The position numbers were made by a program, and so were the translations under genes. Source: Sphingomonas sp. CBMAI 2297 (GTDB taxonomy: Bacteria > Pseudomonadota > Alphaproteobacteria > Sphingomonadales > Sphingomonadaceae). Taken from it: a stretch of DNA of 64,000 nt. Numbering within the stretch: the first letter of the stretch is position 1; every line of letters begins with the position of its first letter. A model generated the notes under the pieces. The model did not search any database and was not told where the DNA came from. It was given only the letters and a program-made list of their open reading frames with translations. Positions 17,512-28,635 of the stretch are shown here, one piece after another. The stretch is from contig NZ_JAPDIR010000013.1 in NCBI RefSeq assembly GCF_029870595.1, positions 61,219-125,218 on the forward strand. Direction: 5' to 3'.

Positions 17512-17783
17512 TCGGAAAGCGCGCTGACCTCCGCCTGATGCCTGTAGATGATGTCGCAGCGGCTTCCGGGTGCCGGCGTTTCATCGCTTGCGGAGAAATG
17601 GGTGCGGTAGAGTGTCAGCGTCACGCCGTTCGCAGTAACGACTAGCAGCTTGCGCACCGTCCGGATCACGCCGGAGCCGAAGGCGGGCGTCGCGCCCCAT
17701 TCGCGGATCGTCGCGCCGCGCAGCTCGATGGCCTGGGGCAATGGCGTGGTCGTGACCAGCAGCAGGAGCGGCAGGACGGGCAT
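17328..17783 (-). CDS. Doubtful exported hypothetical protein overlapping gor
   Basis: A 151-residue frame starting MPVLPLLLLVTTTPLPQA, which looks like a short signal peptide, followed by a beta-rich part (IELRGATIREWG, LLVVTANGVTLTLYRTHF) and one cysteine. It lies 26 bases after the AbrB-family gene in the same direction, as a possible operon tail. Its last 60 codons run antisense through the end of gor, and that part looks like a shadow, so either the gene has lost its stop or it is not real. No family is recognised. Confidence 0.35.
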   Translation of the reverse strand: MPVLPLLLLVTTTPLPQAIELRGATIREWGATPAFGSGVIRTVRKLLVVTANGVTLTLYRTHFSASDETPAPGSRCDIIYRHQAEVSALSDHFISTSSSDMVGCSATVWSNASFVSPAFTATAAAWRISGASGPIMWRPTTRPVVPSQIIL

Positions 17784-17809
17784 GATGGATATGTCCTCGG
17801 CTCAGCCCG

Positions 17810-18865
17810 TCATGCCGCGATGCGCCCGGCAAATCGTGTCGCCGCCGCCCTTGCCAGCATCGGCCCCAGCGCCAGCACCGCGAGGAACCGCAGCGCCTGC
17901 ATCGCCATCACGAAGGGCTGGTCCACCGGCACCGAGGTGGCGATGATCGCCACCGAATCGAGCCCGCCCGGGCTCACCGCCAGATAGGCGCTCACCGGAT
18001 CGATGCCGGTGAGCTTCGACAGCAGCAGCGAGAGCGCGGCGGAGAAGCCGATCAGCGCGAAGGTGGCGAGCAGCACCCGCGGCAGCGCCCGGCCGGCGAC
18101 CGCCAGCGTCTCGCGGGTGAAGGCCAGGCCGATCCGCCAGCCGACCAGCGCATAGCTCGCCGCCAGCACCGGCTCGGGCAGGGTCATCCGCAGGATGTCG
18201 AGCGCATGGAGGGCGATCCCCGCCGCCATCGGCACCAGCAGCGCGCCGGCGGGAATGCGCAGGCGAAGCCCGGCGAACGCGCCGATCCCTGCCACCGCCA
18301 GCGTGGCGAGCGAAGGGAGCAGCGGGGCGGGTGCGAGCATCGTCGCCAGCCAGTCGCCGCCCCGGTGCGCGCCAAGCGTCGCGGCGAGGATCGAGGCGAC
18401 CGCCGCGACGCAGACGACGCGGGTATAGGTCATGAACGCCACCAGCCGGGCGTCGGCGCCGAATGCGTCGGCCATCACCACCATGGCGGAAGCCGCGCCG
18501 GGCATCGATCCCCAGATCGCCGTGCTGCCGGGCAGCACCCGCCAGCGGCTGAGCAGATAGCCGAGCAGGCTGCTCGCGCCCAGAGTCGCGGCGGTTACTC
18601 CCACGAACAGCGGCCACTGCGTCGCCACGCGCGAGAAGGCGCCGATGTCGAGCGTGCCGGCGATAAGGCAGCCGATCACCGCCTGGGCGCCGACGAACAG
18701 CGGCCTGGGCAGGCTCAGCCGCGCGCCGCGCGCCGAGAAGAGGATCGCGGCGAGCATCGGGCCGAGCAGCAGCCCGGCCGACAGCCCGATCCATTCGAGG
18801 AGGGCGGTGCCCGCCGCCGAGGCGACGAGCAGGGCCAGCCACGCTCCGGCCCTATGCGCGCTCAC
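17810..18865 (-). CDS. AbrB-family integral membrane protein (PF05145 type)
   Basis: 351 residues with about ten hydrophobic segments arranged as two similar halves, each carrying a Gly/Pro-rich loop: WGSMPGAASAMVVMADAFG in the first and VSPGGLDSVAIIATS in the second. This duplicated pattern is that of the AbrB/'ammonia monooxygenase' membrane family, whose substrate is not established and which is unrelated to the transcription factor AbrB. The GTG start overlaps the symporter stop (GTGA), so the two are co-translated and may act in the same transport process. Confidence 0.85.
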   Translation of the reverse strand: MSAHRAGAWLALLVASAAGTALLEWIGLSAGLLLGPMLAAILFSARGARLSLPRPLFVGAQAVIGCLIAGTLDIGAFSRVATQWPLFVGVTAATLGASSLLGYLLSRWRVLPGSTAIWGSMPGAASAMVVMADAFGADARLVAFMTYTRVVCVAAVASILAATLGAHRGGDWLATMLAPAPLLPSLATLAVAGIGAFAGLRLRIPAGALLVPMAAGIALHALDILRMTLPEPVLAASYALVGWRIGLAFTRETLAVAGRALPRVLLATFALIGFSAALSLLLSKLTGIDPVSAYLAVSPGGLDSVAIIATSVPVDQPFVMAMQALRFLAVLALGPMLARAAATRFAGRIAA

Positions 18866-20130
18866 GTATCATGGGCGAGGATCGCGTCCGCCTCGTCCAG
18901 CGGCACCTTGCCGGCGCGGCGCGACAGCCAGCTGGTCGCGGCGATGTCCCAGGTGACGTTGCCGACGGTGCGCATGATGTCGGGGATGGTCTCGACCGCG
19001 ACGAGCAGGCCCAATGGGCTCACCGGCGCGCCGATCGTCGCGGCGACCGGGGCGATCGCGCTGACATAGCTCACCGTGCCGGGCAGGCTCACCGAGCCGA
19101 GCGAGGTCAGCGTCGCCACCACCACGCCCACCGCCAGCGTCGCCGGGCTCAGCGGCACGCCGAACCATTCGGCGACATAGATGGCGACGGCGAAGTTCAT
19201 CGCCGGGCCGGTCGCCCGGAAGATCGCCACCGCCAGCGGCAGGGTCACGCCCGACACGGCCACCGGCACGCCGAGCTTGCCCGAGCCCTCGATCATCACC
19301 GGCAGGGTGGCGAGCGAGGACTGGGTGCTGAGCGCCACCGCCTGGCTCGGCAGCGCGGCGCGGACATAGCGGCCGAGGCGGACGCGCCCGCCGAACACCG
19401 CCACGGGATAGGCGAAGATCGTCACCGCCAGGCCGACGCCGGCGACGGTGAGGATATAGTGGATCAGCGCGCCGAACGCGCCGGTGCCGGCCTTGGCGCC
19501 GACGACCAGGGCAAGGGCGAACACGCCGAGCGGCCCCACCCACAGCACCCAGTCGATCACCACCAGCATCACGTCGCGCAGCGCCTTGAAGAAGTTGGTC
19601 AGCAGCGTCTGGACCTCGCCGCCCACCCGGGTCATCGCGAAGGCGAAGATCAGCGAGAAGATGATCAGCGAGAGGAAGGCGTTCTCCGCCGCCGCCTTGA
19701 CGATGTTGGCGGGCACGATCGCGGCCAGGAACTCGCCGATCGGCGGGACCGGCCCGATCTTCTCGGCGCCGGCCAGCGCGCCGCGCAGCGCCTGGGCCGA
19801 TTCATGCGGCAGCGGCGCGAAGTGGAGGAACAGCGGGGTGAGGATCGCCGCGGCCGTGGCCGAGAGGAACAGCACGATCACGTAGAGCGCGATCGCGCGG
19901 CCCGCCAGGCGGCCGGCCTGCGCGGCCTCGGCGGTGGCGGCGACGCCGGTGATCAGCAGCGCGACGACCAGCGGCACGATCGTCATCTGCAGGCCGTTGA
20001 GCCAGGCCTGGCCGATCGGCTGGGCGAATTCGGCGGCGGTCAGCGCCGCGGCGGGCGCCCAGGCGGCGAGCACGGCGCCGAGAATCAGTCCCGCGATCAG
20101 GGACAACAGGATACGGGTTGGTTGCGACAT
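18862..20130 (-). CDS. Dicarboxylate/amino acid:cation symporter (DAACS family)
   Basis: 422 residues with eight or so transmembrane segments. The serine-rich re-entrant loop STQSSLATLPVMIE and the second loop region GSVSLPGTVSYVSAIAPV are the family's substrate- and ion-binding parts. The usual NMDG of HP2/TM7 reads ATGPAMNFAVAIYVAE here, so the substrate may differ from glutamate or succinate. It is divergent from glmM with 72 bases between starts and is followed by the AbrB-family gene. Confidence 0.9.
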   Translation of the reverse strand: MSQPTRILLSLIAGLILGAVLAAWAPAAALTAAEFAQPIGQAWLNGLQMTIVPLVVALLITGVAATAEAAQAGRLAGRAIALYVIVLFLSATAAAILTPLFLHFAPLPHESAQALRGALAGAEKIGPVPPIGEFLAAIVPANIVKAAAENAFLSLIIFSLIFAFAMTRVGGEVQTLLTNFFKALRDVMLVVIDWVLWVGPLGVFALALVVGAKAGTGAFGALIHYILTVAGVGLAVTIFAYPVAVFGGRVRLGRYVRAALPSQAVALSTQSSLATLPVMIEGSGKLGVPVAVSGVTLPLAVAIFRATGPAMNFAVAIYVAEWFGVPLSPATLAVGVVVATLTSLGSVSLPGTVSYVSAIAPVAATIGAPVSPLGLLVAVETIPDIMRTVGNVTWDIAATSWLSRRAGKVPLDEADAILAHDT

Positions 20131-20202
20131 GCTCGCCCTTTGAGAAATTCCGCGCTAATCCGGTGGCGGTTGAGGGCCCGCAAGGTCGCGAGAAAACGGC
20201 AC

Positions 20203-21539
<1,337 letters not shown>

Positions 21540-21543
<4 letters not shown>

Positions 21544-21650
21544 GCCCGCGGCTGAAATCGGCGCTGCCGGTGGAGTTGGTGGGCGCGCCGGCGATCGCCG
21601 CTGACCCCTGGTTCGTCCATGACCATATGCGGAGCCGTGCCGATGCTTGA
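21540..21650 (+). CDS. Possible 36-residue coupling peptide after glmM
   Basis: ATG 21540 overlaps the glmM stop (ATGA), and the frame ends at 21650, just inside the start of the DUF1272 gene. The peptide (MSPRLKSALPVELVGAPAIA then PWFVHDHM) matches nothing I know. Its two end overlaps suggest translational coupling between glmM and the next gene, but it could equally be chance in 100 bases of spacer. Confidence 0.3.
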
Positions 21651-21867
21651 GATGCGCCCCGATTGCGAGCGCTGCGGCGCCGATCTTCCCGCCGACGAGG
21701 GCGGTGCCTTCATCTGCTCGTTCGAGTGCACCTTCTGCGCCGCCTGCGCCGATGCGCTCGACGAACGCTGCCCGAATTGCGGCGGCGAGCTGTTGGATCG
21801 GCCGGCGCGCGTGGGTATGGCACTGGCGAACAACCCGGGCAGCACGGAGCACCGGTTCAAGGGCTGA
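21643..21867 (+). CDS. DUF1272 cysteine-rich zinc-binding protein
   Basis: 74 residues. The start MLEMRPDCERCGADLP, the middle FICSFECTFCAACADA and RCPNCGGEL are the DUF1272 pattern, giving eight to nine cysteines that could hold two zinc ions. ATG 21643 has GGAG eight bases upstream and gives the family's normal N-terminus. The function of the family is unknown. It lies between glmM and thiD, five bases before the latter. Confidence 0.9.
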   Translation: MLEMRPDCERCGADLPADEGGAFICSFECTFCAACADALDERCPNCGGELLDRPARVGMALANNPGSTEHRFKG

Positions 21868-21872
21868 AGACC

Positions 21873-23022
<1,150 letters not shown>

Positions 23023-23030
<8 letters not shown>

Positions 23031-23664
23031 GAATTCCGGACCTGACCTGAAGTTCGAGCGGAAATACGGCAAGCTGCACGGCGGCCCGGTCGCGGGGGTG
23101 GACGAGGCCGGTCGCGGCCCGCTCGCCGGCCCGGTGGTCGCCGCCGCCGTGGTGCTGGATCCCGGATGCATCCCCGAGGGCATCGACGATTCCAAGGCAT
23201 TGACGGCCGGCAAGCGCGAGCGGCTCTGCGCCGAGATCCTCGCCTGCGCCCGGGTGGGCCTGGGCATCGCCACGGTCGAGGAGATCGACAGCCTCAACAT
23301 CTTCTGGGCGACGATGCTGGCGATGACCCGCGCGGTCGAGGCGCTCGGGCCGGCCCCGGCCTTCGTGCTGGTCGACGGCAATCGCTGCCCCGACTGGACG
23401 CATCGGAGCCATGCCGTCGTGGGCGGCGACGCGCTTTGCGTGTCGATCGCCGCCGCCTCGATCGTCGCCAAGCACCGGCGCGACGCGATGATGATCGAGC
23501 TGGACGCGCTCCATCCCGGCTATGGCTGGGCGAGCAACAAGGGCTATGCCGCGAAGGTCCATCAGGAAGCGCTGCGGTCGCTCGGACCCACGCCGCACCA
23601 CCGCAGGAGCTTCGCGCCGGTCGCGCAGGCGCATTTCGATTTCGGGAGCCGGGCGGGGGAATAG
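23023..23664 (+). CDS. rnhB: Ribonuclease HII
   Basis: A 213-residue enzyme that cuts the RNA strand of RNA-DNA hybrids. The catalytic start is VAGVDEAGRGPLAGPVVAAAV, with DSKALTAGKRERL and the GDALCVSIAAASIVAKHRRD region following. ATG 23023 overlaps the end of thiD. The C-terminus ends in HRRSFAPV, a common RNase HII finish. It precedes ccrM but is separated from it by a palindromic repeat and a promoter region. Confidence 0.96.
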
Positions 23665-23682
23665 CCGGGCCACATGATTCTC

Positions 23683-23763
23683 CGTCATCCCCGCGAAGGC
23701 GGGGATCCAGAGCCCAAGCGACACGCGAAGTTACCCCGGATCCCCGCCTTCGCGGGGATGACG
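23683..23763. repeat. Palindromic repeat pair (GTCATCCCCGCGAAGGCGGG type), copy 1
   Basis: Two perfect 26-base arms (23683-23708 and 23738-23763) in inverted orientation, 29 bases apart. Each arm is itself a hairpin, ATCCCCGC-GAAG-GCGGGGAT. The same pair recurs at 25263-25400. This is a dispersed intergenic repeat common in proteobacteria; here it may also end the rnhB transcript. Confidence 0.9.
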
Positions 23764-23790
23764 ATGAAAAGCGCCGGGTGGCGGCAGATT

Positions 23791-23907
23791 GAGTCTTTTC
23801 CGCCACACCCCATATCTAGTGGCTGTGGATAACTTCCCGACTCAGCATGTGGATAAGTTTCCGAACCGTTCCACAAGTTAACGGAATCGCAGGTTTTTTC
23901 GTTAACC
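23791..23907 (+). promoter_or_regulatory. ccrM regulatory region with GANTC sites, DnaA boxes and CtrA-like half-sites
   Basis: Within 117 bases lie three GANTC methylation sites (GAGTC 23791, GACTC 23839, GAATC 23884), two perfect DnaA boxes TGTGGATAA (23824-23832, 23848-23856), and two GTTAAC half-sites (23877-23882, 23901-23906) like those recognised by CtrA. In Caulobacter the ccrM promoter is driven by CtrA and damped by methylation of GANTC in its leader, so this arrangement fits cell-cycle control. The assignment to ccrM follows from its position 67 bases upstream of the start. Confidence 0.65.
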
Positions 23908-23973
23908 AATCTGTGCTTGACGGATGGTCGTTCCGCGACAGAAACCGCCTCTCCAACAAGGGGAAAGAGGTTA

Positions 23974-25101
23974 ATGGGGGTTCTCGAAAAGGGCAGACTC
24001 AAGCCGGCAACGGCGCGTAGCTGGGTCGACGTATTGCCCTATGACACGATCCTGCAGCAGGACTGCATCGAGGCCATGCGCGCGCTGCCGGCCAAGTCGA
24101 TCGACTGCATCTTCGCCGATCCGCCCTACAATCTCCAGCTCGGCGGCGACCTCAACCGGCCCGATGGCAGCCATGTCGACGCGGTCACCGATTCCTGGGA
24201 CAAGTTCGACAGCCTCGCCGCCTATGACGCGTTCACCCGCGAATGGCTGGCCGAGGCGCGCCGCATCCTGAAGGACGACGGCACGATCTGGGTGATCGGC
24301 AGCTATCACAACATCTTCAAGGTGGGCTCGGCGATCCAGGACCTGGGCTTCTGGATCCTCAACGACATCATCTGGCGCAAGGCCAACCCGATGCCCAATT
24401 TCAAGGGCACGCGCTTTACCAACGCGCACGAGACGCTGATCTGGGCGAGCACCGGCGAGAAGGCGAAATACACCTTCAACTATCGCTCGATGAAGACGCT
24501 CAACGACGAGATCCAGATGCGCTCGGACTGGGAATTCCCGATCTGCGGCGGCCAGGAGCGACTGAAGAAGGGCGGCACCAAGGTCCACCCGACCCAGAAG
24601 CCCGAGGCGCTGCTCTACCGGATCATGCTTGCCAGCACCAAGCCGGGCGACGTGGTGCTCGATCCCTTTTTCGGCACCGGCACCACCGGCGCGGTCGCCA
24701 AGCGGCTCGGCCGGCGCTGGATCGGCATCGAGCGCGAGAGCGCCTATGTCGAGGCGGCGCAGGAGCGCATCGAGGCGGCGCTGCCGCTCGACGAATCGGC
24801 GCTGAAGACGATGCAGGCGCCCAAGAGCCAGCCGCGCGTCGCCTTTGGCCAGCTGGTCGAGAACCGCTATCTCGCGCCCGGCACCGTGCTCACCGACGGC
24901 AAGCGCCGCTGGCGGGCGGTGGTCGGCGCCGATGGGTCGCTGAGCTGCGACGGCCAGAGCGGCTCGATCCACAAGCTCGGCGCGACGCTGCAGAACGCGC
25001 CGTCGTGCAATGGCTGGACCTTCTGGAACTATGAGGCCGCCGACGGCCTCAAGCCGATCGACGCGCTGCGCCAGACCTATCTGCTGGCGACCCAGCCGTA
25101 A
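23974..25101 (+). CDS. ccrM: CcrM-type DNA adenine methyltransferase (GANTC)
   Basis: A 375-residue beta-class N6-adenine methyltransferase. The catalytic DPPY is at about residue 49 (FADPPYNLQ) and the AdoMet motif DPFFGTGTTGAVA near residue 230; the target-recognition part lies between, with HPTQKPEALLYRI just before motif I. The last 85 residues form the RAMA-type C-terminal domain of CcrM (FGQLVENRYLAPGTVL, SCNGWTFWNYE), needed for DNA binding. ATG 23974 gives the usual CcrM length; a start at 23917 would add 19 untypical residues. Its expected site GANTC occurs three times in its promoter. Confidence 0.95.
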   Translation: MGVLEKGRLKPATARSWVDVLPYDTILQQDCIEAMRALPAKSIDCIFADPPYNLQLGGDLNRPDGSHVDAVTDSWDKFDSLAAYDAFTREWLAEARRILKDDGTIWVIGSYHNIFKVGSAIQDLGFWILNDIIWRKANPMPNFKGTRFTNAHETLIWASTGEKAKYTFNYRSMKTLNDEIQMRSDWEFPICGGQERLKKGGTKVHPTQKPEALLYRIMLASTKPGDVVLDPFFGTGTTGAVAKRLGRRWIGIERESAYVEAAQERIEAALPLDESALKTMQAPKSQPRVAFGQLVENRYLAPGTVLTDGKRRWRAVVGADGSLSCDGQSGSIHKLGATLQNAPSCNGWTFWNYEAADGLKPIDALRQTYLLATQP

Positions 25102-25144
25102 TTGGAAAGGAGGAGGCAGCGCTCCTCCCCAGGCCCTCCTGCCG

Positions 25145-25167
25145 AACCCCGGACCGGATCCGGGGTT
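25145..25167 (+). terminator. Candidate terminator hairpin after ccrM
   Basis: A perfect 9-base stem, AACCCCGGA/TCCGGGGTT, with a five-base loop, 43 bases after the ccrM stop. Only TTTGG follows, so the U-tract is poor; it could be a Rho-assisted end or simply a repeat. Confidence 0.5.
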
Positions 25168-25262
25168 TGGCATGCGGCGCGCAACAAGCGACGGCATCGC
25201 CCCGTGGGGGGACCCTGAAACAAGTTGGCGATTGTCCCCTTGAGGCACGGCGTTCCCATAGC

Positions 25263-25400
25263 CGTCATCCCCGCGAAGGCGGGGATCAAGGGTAGTCGCG
25301 GGATATCGGCGTCACCGCGCGAACGCTTTCCGAAAGTGCCGGGATCTCCTAGCGCTTGTGTCGTGCTCGGCCCTGGATCCCCGCCTTCGCGGGGATGACG
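25263..25400. repeat. Palindromic repeat pair, copy 2
   Basis: Arms at 25263-25287 and 25375-25400 are inverted and match copy 1 (23683-23763) almost base for base; the 87-base centre is unrelated. It occupies the 536-base gap 25102-25637 between ccrM and folP. Apart from this repeat and the hairpin at 25145 I see nothing convincing in that gap; short frames there look random. Confidence 0.88.
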
Positions 25401-25637
25401 GAACAGGGCGTACCCGTCCTTTGCGGGCAATCGCCAGGCAAGTTCAGGGTGGCGAGCGGGTAGCGGCCGCGCTTTGCCCCTTCCAAAATAGGATATCGTC
25501 TGGGACGGTTGGTCCATGGCCAGCCAACTCCCTTCCTCCGCAATGCCCCGCCGCATCGGGCGCGCTCTTGCATCTCGCGCAAGCGCCGGGACAGCCGCGT
25601 GCGCAGATGTCGCGACTCTTGTGACTTTCCGCGCCCC

Positions 25638-26726
25638 ATGATCCTCGATCTGCCTCCCTCCGCCCGGCTCTATCTGCGCCCCGTGCAGCTTGCCGACACG
25701 CCGGTGAACCGCGACGGCGAGCTCGTCCGCCTCGCCGGTGGCCTGAGCTGGTGCTCGGCCTTCGAGCTGATCGCCCGCGAGAAGGGCAGCCGCGTCCTCC
25801 AGCGCACCGTCTCCGTCGCCGACCTTCCCGAGGATCCGCGCATCGCCGCGATCCTCCGGCGCATCGCCGCGCCGCGCGCGCCCTTGACGCTCGGCGAGCG
25901 GGTGGTGCGGCTCGACCAGCCCCAGGTGATGGCGATCCTCAACCGCACGCCGGACAGCTTCTCCGATGCCGGCGCGCACATGCAGGACGTCGATGCCGCC
26001 GCGAGCGCGGGCGTCGACATGGCGGCGGCCGGTGCGGCGATCCTCGACATTGGCGGCGAATCGACGCGGCCCGGCGCGGCGGAGGTGTGGGAAGGCGAGG
26101 AGATCGAGCGCGTCGTGCCCGTGATCCGCCGGCTCGCGCGCGGCGGCGCGGCGATCTCGGTCGATACGCGCCGGGCGGCGGTGATGGCGGCCGCGCTCCA
26201 GGCGGGCGCGCATCTCGTCAACGACGTCGCCGCCCTGCTCTACGATCCCGGCGCGCTCGACGTGGTGGCGGCGGCCGGCTGCCCGGTGGTGCTGATGCAC
26301 TCGCCCGAGCCGCAAAAGGGGCCGCATGGCGGCGAGGGCTATGGCGACGTGCTGCTCGACGTGTACGACTGGCTGGAGCGGCGGGTCGAGGAAGTTGCCG
26401 CCGCGGGCGTGGATCGCGCGCGGATCCTGGTCGATCCGGGCATCGGCTTCGGCAAGTCGCTCCAGGACAATCTCGCGCTGATCAACGGGCTTGCGCTGTT
26501 CCACGGCCTGGGCTGCGCCATCGTCCTGGGGGCCAGCCGCAAGCGGATGATCGGCGCGCTGGCGAACGAGGCGCCGGCCGACCAGCGGCTCGGCGGCAGC
26601 CTGGCGCTCGCGCTGAAGGGCGCCGAGGCGGGCGCGCAATTGATCCGGGTGCATGACGTCGTCGAGACGGTTCAAGCGTTACGGGTGTGGCGCGGCCTGC
26701 GCGATGCGGCGCTGATCGCGCGCTAG
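25638..26726 (+). CDS. folP: Dihydropteroate synthase
   Basis: 362 residues; joins p-aminobenzoate to the pterin diphosphate in folate synthesis and is the sulfonamide target. The pterin loop VMAILNRTPDSFSDAG begins near residue 98, DIGGESTRPGA near 137, then ISVDTR, NDVAALL, and DPGIGFGKSLQDN. The first 90 residues (ILDLPPSARLYLRPVQL...) are an N-terminal extension seen in alphaproteobacterial enzymes. ATG 25638 is used; the frame is open from 25509 but that part has no family match. No strong Shine-Dalgarno is seen. Confidence 0.95.
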   Translation: MILDLPPSARLYLRPVQLADTPVNRDGELVRLAGGLSWCSAFELIAREKGSRVLQRTVSVADLPEDPRIAAILRRIAAPRAPLTLGERVVRLDQPQVMAILNRTPDSFSDAGAHMQDVDAAASAGVDMAAAGAAILDIGGESTRPGAAEVWEGEEIERVVPVIRRLARGGAAISVDTRRAAVMAAALQAGAHLVNDVAALLYDPGALDVVAAAGCPVVLMHSPEPQKGPHGGEGYGDVLLDVYDWLERRVEEVAAAGVDRARILVDPGIGFGKSLQDNLALINGLALFHGLGCAIVLGASRKRMIGALANEAPADQRLGGSLALALKGAEAGAQLIRVHDVVETVQALRVWRGLRDAALIAR

Positions 26727-26740
26727 AAGGAGAGAAGCCC

Positions 26741-27196
26741 ATGCGGATTGCCCCTGCCCCTGCCCTTGCGCTCGCCGCGCTCGCCGCGCTCGCCGCTCCG
26801 GTGGCGGCGCACGCCCAGGATGCCGGTTCCACCGCCGCCGCGCGCCGCACGGTGGAGAATTACTATGCCGCGATCGAGCGCGGCGATTTCCGCGCCGCCT
26901 ATGCGGCCTGGGACGATGGCGGCAGGGCGAGCGGCAAGAGCTATGCGGATTTCCGCCAGGGCTTTGCCGCGACGGCGCACAGCCGGGTGGCGGCGGGCAC
27001 GCCGCGCAATGCCGATGCCGGGATGAGCCAGCGCTGGATCGAAGTGCCGGTCGATGTCCGTGCCACGCTCAAGAACGGCCGGCGCCAGCATTTCCGGGGC
27101 AGCTATACGCTCCACCGCGTGGTCGCGGGCGTGAGCGACAATCCCGCCGACAGCAGCTGGCATCTGTCGAAGGCGAAGCTGGTGGCGGTCCGCTAG
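26741..27196 (+). CDS. Exported NTF2-like hypothetical protein
   Basis: 151 residues. AAGGAGA seven bases before ATG 26741 supports the start. A signal peptide of leucine/alanine repeats (ALALAALAALAAPVAAHAQ) is followed by TVENYYAAIERGDFRAAYAAWDDGG, the first helix pair of an NTF2/SnoaL-like fold, and a beta-rich second half ending LSKAKLVAVR. It is 15 bases after folP. Its stop overlaps the stop of the convergent LytTR gene within the palindrome CTAG. No enzymatic residues are obvious. Confidence 0.8.
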   Translation: MRIAPAPALALAALAALAAPVAAHAQDAGSTAAARRTVENYYAAIERGDFRAAYAAWDDGGRASGKSYADFRQGFAATAHSRVAAGTPRNADAGMSQRWIEVPVDVRATLKNGRRQHFRGSYTLHRVVAGVSDNPADSSWHLSKAKLVAVR

Positions 27197-28035
27197 AACC
27201 AGCCCTGTTCCTCGAGCGCCGGTGCCTGGGCGCGGGCGACCGGCGCCTCGATCCCGCCGGCGAGCTGGAGGCGGAGGTTGCGCCCCTCGCGCCGCACGCC
27301 CTGGACGGCGCCGCGCGCCACCCACCAGCTGCGATGGACCAGCGCGCCGGGAGTGCCGTCCAGCTCGGCGACCGCGTCGCGCAGGCGCATCAGCAACAGG
27401 GTGGAGCCCCGCGGGGTATGGACGCGGACATAATGGTCCTCCATCTCCAGCGCGATCGGCGGGGCGCGCAGGTGCGGGGGCAGCCGGTCGACCAGCCGGG
27501 GCAGCGCCGCCGGGCCGGGCTCCGCGGCCGGGTCGGCTCCCGTCTCGGCCGCGGTCTCGGGCCGGTGTCGCTGCCGGGCGAACCAGAAGAGCGCGCAGAC
27601 TAGGGCGCCCAGCACGAGCACGTTGCGATACTGGGCGAGTGCCTCTTCGATCGTCGGCCAGCGCGGGGCGTGCCAGACGAAGTTGGCGAGCCAGGTGACC
27701 GCCGTCATCGGCAGGGTGGCGAGCAGGCAGGCGGCGGCCCAGAGCGCGGGCTCGGGCAGCTCCAGCCGGGGGGCGAGCGCGGTCGCCGCGGCCATGGCGG
27801 GGAAATAGAGGAAATAGCCAGCATAGCTCATCGCCAGCCAGTAGAGCAGCCGCAGCCCGAACGGCGCCGCGAAGCTGCCGAACGGCCCGACCAGCGCCAG
27901 CACCAGCCCCACGCCGAAGAGGATCGCGCAGTCGATCAGGATCCGCCGCGTGCCGCCCAAACCGTGCCTTTCCCGTCCCGTTCGCGCTTCGCCAAATGGC
28001 GGCGCCCTGTGCGCCTCCACCCGTCGGCGAAGCAT
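27193..28035 (-). CDS. Membrane-anchored LytTR-domain regulator
   Basis: 280 residues. The first half has four hydrophobic segments (ILIDCAILFGVGLVLALVG through NVLVLGALVCALFWFARQ); the C-terminal 100 residues are a LytTR DNA-binding domain (ALEMEDHYVRVHTPRGSTLL, LMRLRDAVAELDGTPGALVH, RSWWVARGAV). There is no receiver domain, so it senses through its membrane part instead of phosphorylation. ATG 28035 is chosen; upstream frame is in the divergent promoter region. It is divergent from a DUF2306 gene. A LytS-type kinase at 5.4 kb is the only such kinase in the window but is not linked. Confidence 0.87.
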   Translation of the reverse strand: MLRRRVEAHRAPPFGEARTGRERHGLGGTRRILIDCAILFGVGLVLALVGPFGSFAAPFGLRLLYWLAMSYAGYFLYFPAMAAATALAPRLELPEPALWAAACLLATLPMTAVTWLANFVWHAPRWPTIEEALAQYRNVLVLGALVCALFWFARQRHRPETAAETGADPAAEPGPAALPRLVDRLPPHLRAPPIALEMEDHYVRVHTPRGSTLLLMRLRDAVAELDGTPGALVHRSWWVARGAVQGVRREGRNLRLQLAGGIEAPVARAQAPALEEQGWF

Positions 28036-28116
28036 CTCGCCGGCCCACGTAGCCCCGATTGCGGGTGGCCGGCCAGTCGCCAATCTGCCCGGGTCAATAG
28101 CGTCGGGAGACAGGCA

Positions 28117-28635
28117 ATGGCCACAAATGTTCGGGAAGAAGCCGCGATCGATCTGCCGCGCGCCGCCAAGGGCGTGCTGCTCGTCGCTGCCGCCGCGCTG
28201 GCCGGCGCCACCATGATCGCGGTCGGCCGGGTGCTGCTCGGGCTGACGCCGCCGACCTATGAGATGAAGCAGGTGGCGATCCTCGTCCATCTCGCCACCG
28301 TGCTGCCGGCGATCCCGCTCGGGCTATGGGTGCTGCTGGCCCGCAAGGGCGATGCGACGCACCGGCTGCTCGGCCGGATCTGGGCGGGGCTGATGCTGAC
28401 GGCGGCGGGCTCGGCGGTGTTCATCCGCACGATCAACCATGGCCAGTTCAGCCTGATCCATCTGTTCGTGGCCCTGGTCTTCCTCGCCCTGTTCCGCGCC
28501 ATCCGCGCCGCCCGCATGGGCCGGATCGCCCAGCACAAGCGGCTGATGTGGACGCTCTATTCGGCCGGGCTGCTGCTGCCGGGCATGTTCGCCTTCGTGC
28601 CCGGACGGCTGCTCTGGCAGTGGCTGATGCTCTAG
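28117..28635 (+). CDS. DUF2306-type membrane protein
   Basis: 172 residues with four membrane segments. ATG 28117 follows GGGAGA with six-base spacing. The DUF2306 pattern is seen: KGDATHRLLGRIWAGLM, then IHLFVALVFLALFRAIRAAR, then AQHKRLMWTLYSAGLL and a closing FVPGRLLWQ, with conserved histidines in three of the four helices. A haem or quinone role has been suggested for similar proteins but is not shown here. Its stop overlaps that of the convergent AlkD-like gene in a CTAG palindrome. Confidence 0.8.
   Translation: MATNVREEAAIDLPRAAKGVLLVAAAALAGATMIAVGRVLLGLTPPTYEMKQVAILVHLATVLPAIPLGLWVLLARKGDATHRLLGRIWAGLMLTAAGSAVFIRTINHGQFSLIHLFVALVFLALFRAIRAARMGRIAQHKRLMWTLYSAGLLLPGMFAFVPGRLLWQWLML

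Noticed and set aside
18871..20202. 440-residue extension in front of GlmM
   Set aside because: It is antisense to the symporter and full of His/Arg/Gly; GlmM has its standard start at 20203.
23824..23856. Replication origin suggested by two DnaA boxes
   Set aside because: Only two boxes, no AT-rich unwinding element and no origin-linked genes; promoter control of ccrM is the simpler reading.
23683..25400. CRISPR-like appearance of repeated GTCATCCCCGCGAAGGC units
   Set aside because: Only two inverted pairs 1.6 kb apart with a gene between them; no regular spacers and no cas genes.
25509..25637. N-terminal extension of dihydropteroate synthase from 25509
   Set aside because: Arg/Ser-rich, unlike the family start; ATG 25638 begins the conserved extension.
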